Source of the DNA: an uncultured Corynebacterium sp.
Lineage (GTDB): Bacteria > Actinomycetota > Actinomycetes > Mycobacteriales > Mycobacteriaceae
DNA: 64,000 nucleotides
Reading direction: 5' to 3'
Assembly: GCF_946221935.1 (NCBI RefSeq)
Contig: NZ_CAMIGN010000006.1
Coordinates: forward strand, 59,800 to 123,799
The notes below the pieces were generated by a model, which saw only the letters and a list, made by a program, of their open reading frames with translations, did no database searches and was not told the origin of the DNA. This document shows, piece by piece, positions 7,577 to 15,316 of this stretch. Position 1 is the stretch's first letter. The number at the start of each line of letters is the position of its first letter. Both the position numbers and the translations under genes were made by a program.

Positions 7577-8686
7577 ATGAGCAGAGCAGTACGGCGCGGC
7601 ACCCTGGCCTCCATCGCGGCAGAACTGGGCGTTTCGCGCACCACCGTCTCGAATGCCTACAACCGCCCGGATCAGCTCTCTCCCGAGCTCCGCGACAAGA
7701 TTCTGCACGTGGCGGCGAAGGTTGGCTACCCGGGGCCAGACCCGATGGCGCGCTCGTTACGCACGCGACGCGCAGGTGCGATCGGAGTGCTGCTGACCGA
7801 GGAACTTCCCTATGCCTTCGAAGATCAGGCATCGCTAGAGTTCGTCTCCGGTGTATCGGTGAGCTGCGGAGCAATGGATGCCTCCATGTTGTTGATCCCC
7901 GCGGGTGTGGACGATAACCCCAGCGCTGATCGGCCTGCACAGCTGGTAAACCAGGCCAGCGTGGATGGCTTCATTGTCTACTCCGTGGCTGATGACGACC
8001 CTTATCTGGCCGCCGTACGAAACCGTGGACTACCGACCGTGGTGTGTGACCAGCCCGCCGGCGCGGGAGACCCCTTCGTGGGAATTGACGACCGCGAGGC
8101 CATCAAGCCCGCCATTCGCGCTCTTGTGGAGGCCGGGCATACCCGCATCGGCGTGCTATGTATCCGTTTGGATCGCGTGCCAAACAACGGGCCGGTTCCC
8201 ACAGAACGCATTGAGGGGGCGCACATGCATGTGCAGCGCTCTCGCCTGCTTGGCATTCTGGACGTGCTCCGCGGGGCGGGGATCTCCGAGCCACCTATCG
8301 TCGAGCGGCATATCAACAACCCTCAGACTGCCTACGAAGCTGCCGAGGAGCTGCTCGCAGCCAACCCGGAGCTCACTGCGGTGGCGTGCACCACGGACTC
8401 ACAAGCCCTCGGAGTGCTGCGCTACGCAGAAAAGCAGCGCATCGACGTACCCGGCCAGCTTTCCGTGACAGGGTTTGACGGTATTCCTGAAGCTATTGAC
8501 GCCCACATCACCACCGTCCGCCAACCCAGTAAAGATAAGGGATTGGAGAGCGGAAATATGCTTGCCGGACTCATCGAAAAGAGGCTGAACAACACATCGG
8601 CCAAGGCCAGCCGCAGAGTGGAAACGCCGACCGTGCTGCTGGAAACAGAGCTAATCCTCGGAACGTCCGTGGCGCCGCCGCAATAG
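7577..8686 (+). CDS. ipsA: LacI-family transcriptional regulator, IpsA-like
   Basis: A 369-aa LacI/GalR regulator. The N-terminal helix-turn-helix (TLASIAAELGVSRTTVSNAYNRPDQLSPELRDKIL) is followed by the hinge and a periplasmic-binding-protein-like effector domain ending at about residue 345. The symbol is given by context: in C. glutamicum, IpsA (cg2910) lies between the zinc transporter and otsB exactly as here. There it activates ino1 in response to myo-inositol status, feeding phosphatidylinositol, mycothiol and lipoglycan synthesis. That function is established for C. glutamicum and inferred here. ATG 7577 was chosen because it opens directly onto the DNA-binding domain; reading upstream would run into the znuA promoter. 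Its 3' end overlaps the 3' end of otsB by 36 bp on the opposite strand. Confidence 0.85.
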   Translation: MSRAVRRGTLASIAAELGVSRTTVSNAYNRPDQLSPELRDKILHVAAKVGYPGPDPMARSLRTRRAGAIGVLLTEELPYAFEDQASLEFVSGVSVSCGAMDASMLLIPAGVDDNPSADRPAQLVNQASVDGFIVYSVADDDPYLAAVRNRGLPTVVCDQPAGAGDPFVGIDDREAIKPAIRALVEAGHTRIGVLCIRLDRVPNNGPVPTERIEGAHMHVQRSRLLGILDVLRGAGISEPPIVERHINNPQTAYEAAEELLAANPELTAVACTTDSQALGVLRYAEKQRIDVPGQLSVTGFDGIPEAIDAHITTVRQPSKDKGLESGNMLAGLIEKRLNNTSAKASRRVETPTVLLETELILGTSVAPPQ

Positions 8687-9496
8687 TTCCTCGAGGAAAT
8701 CCCGGACGTCCTCCGGGGTGTCCAGGCGGCGAGTAGCGGAGGTTTCACCGCCGCCGACGCGAATGCCCACATCCGCAGGCGGGGCGGACTGTGCTGAGGG
8801 CTGAGCGGTGGCGGGAGAGTAGTACAACGTGGAAAGCACAGTCTCATCCGTCGTATCATCCCCGGCAAAAAGCACCCGCAGGTTGCGGCCATTCCGGGCC
8901 GCGTAGGCGCCGCGGAAGCCCTCGATGTACGAGCCCTTGGTGGTCTTGTCTACCGCGACTTCCAAAATGTCTTTACCCCACGTCACCTGGGAAAGATCGC
9001 TGGTGGCCGCGAAGTCCGCCAGCCGTTGGTTGAGCCACCCGGCCAGCTCCTTATCCGGCACCAGTCGGGTATGCAATCCAACTGCCAGAGGCTTGACCTC
9101 AACCCAGGCTCCCTCATGCTCGGTCGCGATCGCTTCTGCGTGGTCGCGCAGCTCTCCCAGCCAAGTCGCCTGCTCCGCGCTCAAAGGCGCAGCCCCGCCG
9201 TCGGCAGGCTCCGCGCCATGGCTGCCCACAAGGTGTACCGGACCTTCCACTGGCAGCATCGTTGCGGCCGTCAGCAACTCCAGATTGCGCCCAGAAATCA
9301 CCATTGCCTCGGTATGCGGAAGCTGTGCCAGCCCCACTAGTGCCTCCATCGCGCCGGGGACAGCGTGCACTCCCTCGGGCTCGTCCGAGAAGTGAGCCAG
9401 GGTGCCGTCGAAATCCATCGCTACCAGTAGGTCTGGGGTGGCGGCGAGCTCGGAGATGTCGGCGTCAGAAAGTAAAGGTAGAAACGATCCATCCAT
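8651..9496 (-). CDS. otsB: Trehalose-6-phosphate phosphatase
   Basis: HAD-superfamily phosphatase (281 aa) that converts trehalose 6-phosphate to trehalose, the second step of the OtsAB route. HAD motif I is LVAMDFDGTLAHF with the two catalytic Asp residues near 28-30; motif II is VISGRN near 66; the third and fourth motifs are KGSYIEG (Lys) and FAGDDTTDE. Trehalose is an osmolyte and the carrier sugar for mycolic acids in corynebacteria. It is the last gene of otsA, META-domain lipoprotein, otsB, starting 4 nt after the preceding stop, which suggests coupling. It ends convergently inside the ipsA-like gene. Confidence 0.93.
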   Translation of the reverse strand: MDGSFLPLLSDADISELAATPDLLVAMDFDGTLAHFSDEPEGVHAVPGAMEALVGLAQLPHTEAMVISGRNLELLTAATMLPVEGPVHLVGSHGAEPADGGAAPLSAEQATWLGELRDHAEAIATEHEGAWVEVKPLAVGLHTRLVPDKELAGWLNQRLADFAATSDLSQVTWGKDILEVAVDKTTKGSYIEGFRGAYAARNGRNLRVLFAGDDTTDETVLSTLYYSPATAQPSAQSAPPADVGIRVGGGETSATRRLDTPEDVRDFLEELLRRRHGRSED

Positions 9497-9500
9497 GGCA

Positions 9501-9989
9501 CTAGCCGTCCTTCGGGCCGCTGAGGAACTCGACCGCAGGAATAGACTCCCAATCCTGCTTGTCCTCTGGGGCGGGCTGCTTGAGTTTCAGGGAGTTCTCG
9601 GAGGGGCGGGTGTAGGTGAGATCCTGGTCGTTGAGGACTGCCTTCAGACGGTCGGCCGTATCCTCATCGCCGGGGAGACACTGGGCTCCGTCGATGGGGG
9701 AAGAGGAGAACTCGCTAATCCGCATGCCACCTTCCTTCCACTCCACGTGACCGGAAAGGTGCACGCAGCCGCTCGCACCGGTCAGCGAATCCTCACCGAA
9801 AACCAGGAAGCTGCGGCCTTGCTGGGCATCCGGCAGCAGGCCCCCACGCGCATCCGTATCGTAGATAGCCGAGACCTGCCATTGGGAGTTGCCCAGCGGT
9901 GCCCCCGAATCGGAGCAGGCGGCAAGGCCGGTCAGTCCGGTTGCGCTGAGCCCTAAAACCAAGAGGGCGGTGGTGCGACTCCTGCGCAT
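9501..9989 (-). CDS. META-domain lipoprotein between otsA and otsB
   Basis: A 162-aa secreted lipoprotein: basic start MRRSR, hydrophobic core, lipobox GLAACSDS. The mature part has one META/HslJ-like domain, recognised by the GASGCVHLSGHVEW segment and a later Cys in GAQCLPG that could pair with it. META-domain proteins are small beta-rich extracytoplasmic proteins of poorly known function. The ATG overlaps the otsA stop by one base (TGATG), so it is translated with the trehalose genes, but nothing in it suggests a role in trehalose synthesis itself. A longer start upstream would be inside otsA and would lose the signal peptide. Confidence 0.75.
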   Translation of the reverse strand: MRRSRTTALLVLGLSATGLTGLAACSDSGAPLGNSQWQVSAIYDTDARGGLLPDAQQGRSFLVFGEDSLTGASGCVHLSGHVEWKEGGMRISEFSSSPIDGAQCLPGDEDTADRLKAVLNDQDLTYTRPSENSLKLKQPAPEDKQDWESIPAVEFLSGPKDG

Positions 9990-11455
9990 CACTCCACCTC
10001 CCGCAGCTGCTGCAGGAATGCATCGGCCCAGCGGTTGACATCGTGCTCCTGTAGGTGAGACCACATTTCGCGCATCCGGCGGATTTTATCCTTCGGCTCA
10101 TCCTCGATGGCCCGTCGTAGTGCGTCTGCGATGGACTCAAGGTCATGCGGATTACACAGGTAGGCCTGCACCAACTGCGTGGCCGCGCCTGCGAACTCCG
10201 AGAGCACCAGCGCCCCCGAACCATCCGAGTGGCAGGCTACGTATTCCTTGGCCACCAGATTCATGCCATCCTTTAGCGGAGTAATGAGCATGACATCCGC
10301 GGCGGAGTACAACGCGACGATCTGTTCGAAGGGCAAACCGGAGTGCATGTAGTGGATCAGGGAACGCCCCAGGCTGCCGTGGTTGCCATTGATGCGGGAG
10401 ACAATGGCCTCGACCTGCTGGCGAGTGCGCTGATAATCGTCTAGTCGCTCGCGAGACGGGGTAGCGACCTGCACCATCGCTATATCCTCCGGCGCCAAAC
10501 GCCCAGAATCCAGTAGGAACTCTATGGCCTCCAGTCGGTGCTGGATGCCTTTGGTGTAGTCCAATCGATCCACGCCCGCGATCAGCACCTTCGGGTTACC
10601 CAGGCGGGCACGTAGATCACTGGCTTGTGCCAACACATCAGGCTGGTTGGCTTGGGCATTTACCTTGGCGGTGTCGATGGAAATCGGGAAAACTCCCACC
10701 TTCACCACACGCCCTGTGTCCAGAGTCACACTGCCCACCACCTGTGCCTCTTCGGGTAAGCGAGCCCCGCGCAGGAAATTAGCAGACTCAGAATCATCCA
10801 CGATCTGTACTGAGTAATTCATCGCCCGCAGCGCCACCATAAAGTTCCGGGCGGAATCCTGCGTGTGGAACCCCACCACGTCCGCGCCCAGGGTGCCCTC
10901 TAGCACCTGGCGGCGCCATGGCAGCTGGCGGAACAACTCTGGGGCGGGGAAGGGGATATGCAGGAAAAAGCCGATGCATACATCGTCGCGCATCTTGCGC
11001 AGCTGGCCAGGAACTAGGTGCAGTTGGTAGTCCTGCACCCACACCGTTGCATTCTTTGCGGCCTTATCCGCCGCAGCCTGGGCAAATCTTTGATTCACCT
11101 GCTGATAGCGCTCCCACCAGTCTTTATCGTAGGTGGGGTGCACGATCAGGTCGTGATAAAGGGGCCATAGGGTGGCGTTGGAAAAGCCCTCGTAAAACTG
11201 GGAAAAATCATCCGCGTCGAGGTTCACGGGAATCATATGGATCCCAGCTTCCTCTGGCGACGGCATGTCCTCTAAGCGAACCTCATCGGTTGCTCCTGGC
11301 CAGCCGATCCACGCCCCACGGTTGGATTCCAGAACCGGCTTGAGAGCGGTGACCAGCCCGCCCGGTGAGGGCACCCATGTGACCTCACCGGTGGAGTCGT
11401 TGACGTTGCGATCGACGGGAAGGCGATTAGCAACAACCAAAAAATCGGATTGCAT
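9989..11455 (-). CDS. otsA: Trehalose-6-phosphate synthase
   Basis: GT20 glycosyltransferase (488 aa) that joins a nucleotide-activated glucose and glucose 6-phosphate to make trehalose 6-phosphate. Family marks: FLVVANRLPV at the start, the GLVTAL loop, WIGWPG, QDYQLHLVPG near 150, DRLDYTKGIQHRLEAI near 290, and the C-terminal PLKDGMNLVAKEYVA and VLSEFAGAA. I chose ATG 11455 rather than the GTG at 11464 because the GGAG ribosome site overlaps that GTG and is correctly placed for the ATG. First gene of the otsA-lipoprotein-otsB run; the histone-like gene is 44 bp upstream on the same strand. Confidence 0.95.
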   Translation of the reverse strand: MQSDFLVVANRLPVDRNVNDSTGEVTWVPSPGGLVTALKPVLESNRGAWIGWPGATDEVRLEDMPSPEEAGIHMIPVNLDADDFSQFYEGFSNATLWPLYHDLIVHPTYDKDWWERYQQVNQRFAQAAADKAAKNATVWVQDYQLHLVPGQLRKMRDDVCIGFFLHIPFPAPELFRQLPWRRQVLEGTLGADVVGFHTQDSARNFMVALRAMNYSVQIVDDSESANFLRGARLPEEAQVVGSVTLDTGRVVKVGVFPISIDTAKVNAQANQPDVLAQASDLRARLGNPKVLIAGVDRLDYTKGIQHRLEAIEFLLDSGRLAPEDIAMVQVATPSRERLDDYQRTRQQVEAIVSRINGNHGSLGRSLIHYMHSGLPFEQIVALYSAADVMLITPLKDGMNLVAKEYVACHSDGSGALVLSEFAGAATQLVQAYLCNPHDLESIADALRRAIEDEPKDKIRRMREMWSHLQEHDVNRWADAFLQQLREVE

Positions 11456-11498
11456 GGCGGTCACTCCGTATCAGCAAGAGGCGTTAACAAACGGCGAC

Positions 11499-11873
11499 CT
11501 ACTCGCTGGCCTTGGTTGCCTTCTTCGCCGTTTTCTTGGTGGACTTCTTAGCCGCCTTCTTGGCGGTCTTCTTCGTTGACTTCTTTGCCGCGGCCTTTTT
11601 CGTCGACTTCTTCGCAGTCTTCTTCGCCGACTTCTTGGTGGTCTTGCGGGTGGACTTCTTGGCCTCCTGCTCCGCTTCTTCCAGCTCAGCGACCACGCGG
11701 CGGTGGATTAGCCCCTCCGGCTCCACGCCCAGCATGCACATCAAGGTCGCTGCATCGAGGAAGTCCTCGGAGTAGGTCGCGACGATGCGCTGCGCAGCCT
11801 GAGCCGTTTCTGCTTCCACCGCATGCAGGGATTCATTGTTAGCGGAACGGTTGTCGGTGACCTTCGGAGGCAC
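11499..11873 (-). CDS. Histone H1-like Lys/Ala/Thr-rich protein
   Basis: A 124-aa protein with a structured acidic-to-neutral N-terminal half (about residues 1-70, including EDFLDAATLMCMLGVEP) and a C-terminal tail of about 50 residues made of KKSTKKTAKK-type repeats. The tail resembles the DNA-binding tails of histone H1 and of actinobacterial nucleoid proteins such as HupB, but the front half is not an HU fold that I recognise. A nucleic-acid-binding role is therefore likely but unproven. A homologue lies beside otsA in other corynebacteria as far as I recall. GTG start at 11873. The repeat makes the DNA low in complexity, so length may vary between strains. Confidence 0.75.
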   Translation of the reverse strand: MPPKVTDNRSANNESLHAVEAETAQAAQRIVATYSEDFLDAATLMCMLGVEPEGLIHRRVVAELEEAEQEAKKSTRKTTKKSAKKTAKKSTKKAAAKKSTKKTAKKAAKKSTKKTAKKATKASE

Positions 11874-11942
11874 GAGCCTGACCCCATTTCTACACAGTCG
11901 ACGTACGGAACTTAAGTCTCAACTTTAAATATTTTACGCGAT

Positions 11943-13538
11943 TTACTGTTCGCTCGTTCCTGTCGGGTGGTCTTGTTGTTTCTCGAGTTCGCCTTCTGAC
12001 GCCCGCATTTCACTATCCAACTGCCACATACTCTTTGACGTGCTCCTTCGGCGCCGGCGCCAGTGCAGCGGCTGGCGGACGCGTCCATCTGTGCCCATCC
12101 GTGGCTTCTGCTGGGGCGCTCGGCGCGAACCCACGTTGGGGCGTCGGAACTGCTGGTAGCGATGTAGGATCCGCGGGCGGCGAATACGGCGGGCGATCCA
12201 TTCGCCGAGCACCACGCCAGCAGCCAGTGCAGTGGCGGTAGTCAGCGCGAAACCGAGGTTAGACATACCGACTACGAATTGGTCGTTGAGCACCGAACTC
12301 ATGCCACGGTACAAAGCCAAACCGGGTAGGAAAGGCGTGATGCCAGCGGCCGCGGTGATCTGCGGAGGAATCATATAGCGACGGGAGAGCAGACCACCGG
12401 CCAGGCCGACAACCAGCGCGGCCAGGGCAATGCCGAAGGTACCGGGCCAATCCAATAAAGTCGTCACGCTGAACAGGGCGAGTGAAGCGATCAACGCAGT
12501 CAGACTTGCGACTACCGTGGCGCGGCGCTCACAGAAGCACGCACTGCAGAAGAATCCCGTGGCGACAGCACCGGAGATGATCTGAATTGTCACAGACCCC
12601 AGCACGCCCGATGTATGCGTCGTGTCCAGCGGCGGCAGGGTAATGCCCATAATGGCCATCATCTGAATACCAGCTGCAATGCCAGTGATGATGCCGCCGG
12701 TTTGAAGCAACGTTTCGTAGAAGCGGGCGGCCGATGTGACCGGGGCACCAGTGATTCCGTCCTGTAGCGCCTGAACCAGCGTCAAACCTGCGAGTAGCGC
12801 AACGATCGAGGAACCGATGATCAATGAAGGTGGCAAGTAGAAATCGATTCGATCCGCAATCGAGTAGGTGACGGCTGCGGGAATTACGGCGGCGAAACCA
12901 CCCAACACGTTTTGGAAGAACAACGGCAAGGACTTCGAAGCCAACCAGGCATTCGCAAACATCGTGAAGATCGTTGTGATACCTGCGACGATGGCCACGG
13001 CCCAACCACCGCCGAGCAGCAACGCGACGGCAGCCGCGAACCCGCCCCAGCTGGCCAGTGCATAACGGTTCCTATACGGCAGCAGGGAAGTCTCAATGTC
13101 GAAGAGAATCTTCTGTGCCATTTCCAACGGGGTGGCTCCCGCAACGATCGAGCGGATTAGGCGATCGACCTCTGTGATACGGGAGAAATCTGTAGACAGC
13201 TGCCGCACAACGCGAAACATGTTTGTCGGGGGAGTGTTCTCGTTGAAACGCGAGTAGATGTAGATCGTGTTCAACGTGATGTCGACGTGGGTGTTGTTCA
13301 GGCCGTAGGCGCTCATGATGCTTCGGATCTGCGCCTTCGCATCTGAGTTGCTGCTGCCTGCGGTGAGGAGTTGATCGCCGATTCGGGCGGCGAGATCCAT
13401 TACCGCATGAGTCTTTACCGGGTCGGAAAGATCCACCGGCGCCAGTGGTGACGGTGGCGGAGCTAGGCGGATAGCATCGATGGTCGCTCTGTTGCCAGAA
13501 AAAAGCAGGTCAGAGCTCTTCTTTAACGCCCTCGACAT
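11943..13538 (-). CDS. thrE: Threonine/serine exporter ThrE
   Basis: Amino-acid efflux carrier of the ThrE family (about 531 aa). An N-terminal soluble domain of roughly 165 residues has the conserved PPPSPLAPVDLSD and YGLNNTHVDITLNTI segments; about ten hydrophobic helices follow, with the family motif LQDGITGAPVTSAARFYETLL in the middle; the C-terminus is a basic Arg-rich tail. It closely resembles the ThrE first described in C. glutamicum, which exports threonine and serine using the proton gradient. I placed the start at ATG 13538 (MSRALKK) because a GAGGG lies about 10 nt upstream; ATG 13556 (MRVSSF) is the alternative. The gene is convergent with no neighbour and stands beside otsA, as in C. 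glutamicum. Confidence 0.93.
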   Translation of the reverse strand: MSRALKKSSDLLFSGNRATIDAIRLAPPPSPLAPVDLSDPVKTHAVMDLAARIGDQLLTAGSSNSDAKAQIRSIMSAYGLNNTHVDITLNTIYIYSRFNENTPPTNMFRVVRQLSTDFSRITEVDRLIRSIVAGATPLEMAQKILFDIETSLLPYRNRYALASWGGFAAAVALLLGGGWAVAIVAGITTIFTMFANAWLASKSLPLFFQNVLGGFAAVIPAAVTYSIADRIDFYLPPSLIIGSSIVALLAGLTLVQALQDGITGAPVTSAARFYETLLQTGGIITGIAAGIQMMAIMGITLPPLDTTHTSGVLGSVTIQIISGAVATGFFCSACFCERRATVVASLTALIASLALFSVTTLLDWPGTFGIALAALVVGLAGGLLSRRYMIPPQITAAAGITPFLPGLALYRGMSSVLNDQFVVGMSNLGFALTTATALAAGVVLGEWIARRIRRPRILHRYQQFRRPNVGSRRAPQQKPRMGTDGRVRQPLHWRRRRRSTSKSMWQLDSEMRASEGELEKQQDHPTGTSEQ

Positions 13539-13650
13539 GAAACTAGACACCCTCATACCGTACATGGGGGCGAAAGAGTTTTCACAGGCGCACATTTGCC
13601 CAGCTCAACGGTGAAATGCCGGGACCGTTTTAATGTTCTCGCGGATCGCT

Positions 13651-13659
13651 TGCTAGGCT
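13651..13659 (+). promoter_or_regulatory. Extended -10 promoter element before tRNA-Thr
   Basis: TGCTAGGCT combines a TGn extension with a TANNNT hexamer (TAGGCT, 13654-13659), about 60 nt before the mature tRNA-Thr. No convincing -35 is seen. The hexamer distance is compatible with a short tRNA precursor leader. Confidence 0.4.
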
Positions 13660-13718
13660 GGGAAAGTCCATCATCTGCAAGGGGCGATGTTTCTTGCGGA
13701 CTTCGAAGATGGATTGTT

Positions 13719-13791
13719 GCTGGAGTGGCGCAATCGGTAGCGCAACGGTCTTGTAAACCGTAGGTTGCGAGTTCAAGTCTCGTCTCCAGCT
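13719..13791 (+). tRNA. tRNA-Thr (anticodon TGT)
   Basis: 73 nt cloverleaf. Acceptor GCTGGAG pairs with CTCCAGC; the anticodon loop is CTTGTAA with TGT in the centre; the T-arm holds GTTCAAGTC. The discriminator is T. It decodes ACA/ACG. No CCA is encoded. Confidence 0.97.
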
Positions 13792-13837
13792 CATCTGGAT
13801 CCGGTGTGGCCTGAAGCGCCACTCCGTTGCCAGAAAC

Positions 13838-13908
13838 GCCGGCGTAGTTTAGTGGTAGAACATCAGCTTCCCAAGCTGAGAGTGCGAGTTCGATTCTCGT
13901 CGCCGGCT
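13838..13908 (+). tRNA. tRNA-Gly (anticodon CCC)
   Basis: 71 nt cloverleaf: acceptor GCCGGCG/CGCCGGC, anticodon stem TCAGC/GCTGA around the loop TTCCCAA, so the anticodon is CCC (reads GGG). The T-loop TTCGATT is canonical. The discriminator T is followed by CCA at 13909-13911, which may be genome-encoded or fortuitous. It is 46 nt after tRNA-Thr and probably co-transcribed. Confidence 0.96.
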
Positions 13909-13921
13909 CCAAATTCAGGGG

Positions 13922-13927
13922 TAGTCT
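13922..13927 (+). promoter_or_regulatory. -10 hexamer of the orphan gene behind tRNA-Gly
   Basis: TAGTCT, then 6 nt and the GTG at 13934. A -35 would fall inside the tRNA-Gly gene. It suggests a leaderless mRNA separate from the tRNA transcript. Confidence 0.35.
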
Positions 13928-13933
13928 TTTGTT

Positions 13934-14662
13934 GTGACTAACAATCAGCGCTCACCACAAAGAATCGCAGATTTACTGTCTGTAGAGGAAGCTCAAAAGC
14001 TAAACCTTTGGCTTCGCAATGAGCTTATATCTGGAACATCAAGTCTCGCCCAGCTTGCAAACGATCTTGTTACTCCCCAAGTAGAACTGTACGTCCCTGA
14101 CGATTGGGAGCAGCGATTAAAGCAACTGCCAGTCCGGGAAGAAGGTGTTCATGGGAAAGAAAAGACGACACTTTATGACTTCGCCAATGAATACCTGGCT
14201 GATATAGCTCAGCAGTTGAATGCTGAAATGGAAGCGTGGGCTAGCGCGACTACCGATTTTGACCGACTGTACTGTTCCATCTTGGAAATGCGAGCCAAAG
14301 GGGTAGAAGTCTTGGTTTTTGATGACTGGGGATCGAGCGAAAGTGATGGCGATGAGCTCGGCGAAGCGCTAATCCCCTTCGAAATGGCAGACGGGATTGA
14401 TTTTCAGGAAGTAAGCATCGATTTCTACGTTCGGTCGATGACGGAGCAGGTGGCAGAGGCGGCGCAAGTCATTATCGATTCGCTGAAGTGCAACGGTTTG
14501 CATCCCGTATGGGATAGCACTGCAAAGGGGCTCACTACGGGGCCTATTTCTGTTCGAATGGTCTGGCAGCCGCACAGCATCCTAGAAGAAGGATGGGACG
14601 ATCTCTTTGAAACCCCGGAGGAATACCTAGCCAGCCTTGCTGTGCCACCAAGCGAATCCTAG
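13934..14662 (+). CDS. Hypothetical protein, possibly DUF6891-like
   Basis: A soluble 242-aa acidic protein with no signal peptide or membrane segment. The second half (FDRLYCSILEMRAKGVEVL onward to VRMVWQ) has the general pattern of DUF6891 proteins, an actinobacterial family with no known function, but the cysteine motif of that family is absent, so this is tentative. Base composition is visibly AT-richer than its neighbours, with frequent AAA, GAA and ATA codons. It begins 25 bp after a tRNA gene and has no functional partner beside it. This pattern is typical of genes gained at tRNA 3' ends. GTG start with no ribosome site; see the -10 hexamer just upstream. Confidence 0.6.
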   Translation: MTNNQRSPQRIADLLSVEEAQKLNLWLRNELISGTSSLAQLANDLVTPQVELYVPDDWEQRLKQLPVREEGVHGKEKTTLYDFANEYLADIAQQLNAEMEAWASATTDFDRLYCSILEMRAKGVEVLVFDDWGSSESDGDELGEALIPFEMADGIDFQEVSIDFYVRSMTEQVAEAAQVIIDSLKCNGLHPVWDSTAKGLTTGPISVRMVWQPHSILEEGWDDLFETPEEYLASLAVPPSES

Positions 14663-14669
14663 TAGCACC

Positions 14670-14709
14670 GGTGCAACCCGGGCTCGGAGTCTACCCCGGC
14701 ACCTTTTCT
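14670..14709. terminator. Bulged hairpin with T-run after the orphan gene
   Basis: GGTGC (14670-14674) pairs with GCACC (14699-14703), with an inner CGGG/CCCG helix after a 4-nt bulge, followed by TTTTCT. It would end the orphan gene transcript; it touches the end of the convergent acetyltransferase gene. Confidence 0.4.
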
Positions 14710-15217
14710 AGTCGAAGGTGTACAGCATGACGTGCGCGTGCTCGGCCTCGTCCACGCCCTTGTCGACATAACCGATCTTCTCGTACACGTGCTTCGCCCG
14801 GTCGTTGCCAAACACCACGCAAAGGCTTACTCCCGGCTTGCCGTCTGCCTTTGCTTGGTCAAGTACAGCTTGCATTAGCTTTGTACCCAACCCCTTGCCT
14901 GTGTTGCCAGGTGCCATGGCGATTGCTACCTCTGGATATTCCTCGGAGACAAACCCGTAACCATGATGCTCTTTTGAAGAGTCGAGCAACCATGCAGCGC
15001 CGATGGCCTCGCCGTTTTCTTCGACGATGACGCCACCTTGTCCCTCAGTCCAGCCATCCACATAAAAGACAGTGTCCTCGTCGAACGTCTCCGAAAATCC
15101 CCGCTCCGGGTCACCCCAGGTATCCGTTTCCTCGTTCATTTTGTGGATGAATGGACGGTCGGCTTCGACCGCTCGACGAAACGTGAACTCAATGGGGGAA
15201 TCAGCGTGAGAAGTCAT
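14708..15217 (-). CDS. GNAT-family N-acetyltransferase
   Basis: A 169-aa acetyl-CoA-dependent acyltransferase of the GNAT fold. Motif A, the acetyl-CoA pyrophosphate loop, is visible in AMAPGNTGKGLGTKLMQAVLDQA near residues 100-122, and the C-terminal NDRAKHVYEKIGY is the usual motif B. The substrate cannot be told from the sequence. It starts at ATG 15217, with TACGCT 7 nt upstream and no ribosome site, so it is probably leaderless. It is convergent with the orphan gene and shares no operon with neighbours. Confidence 0.85.
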   Translation of the reverse strand: MTSHADSPIEFTFRRAVEADRPFIHKMNEETDTWGDPERGFSETFDEDTVFYVDGWTEGQGGVIVEENGEAIGAAWLLDSSKEHHGYGFVSEEYPEVAIAMAPGNTGKGLGTKLMQAVLDQAKADGKPGVSLCVVFGNDRAKHVYEKIGYVDKGVDEAEHAHVMLYTFD

Positions 15218-15224
15218 ATATCTC

Positions 15225-15230
15225 AGCGTA
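15225..15230 (-). promoter_or_regulatory. -10 hexamer of leaderless acetyltransferase gene
   Basis: Minus-strand TACGCT, 7 nt, then the ATG at 15217. It matches TANNNT at the leaderless distance. Confidence 0.45.
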
Positions 15231-15316
15231 GCGAAACAAACCCCCAGGGCGAAGCGTGGTGCTCGCGCTGGGGGTGGGAGTATGCGCCGGCGACGGCCAG
15301 GAGCCGGCAGGGGATC

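Noticed and set aside
11499..11660. Microsatellite or repeat element
   Set aside because: The low-complexity DNA is simply the coding sequence of the Lys/Thr/Ala-rich tail.
13719..14662. Genomic island at the tRNA-Thr/tRNA-Gly pair
   Set aside because: Only one atypical gene is present; no integrase, attachment-site repeat or mobile gene is found, so it is reported only as a possible single-gene acquisition.
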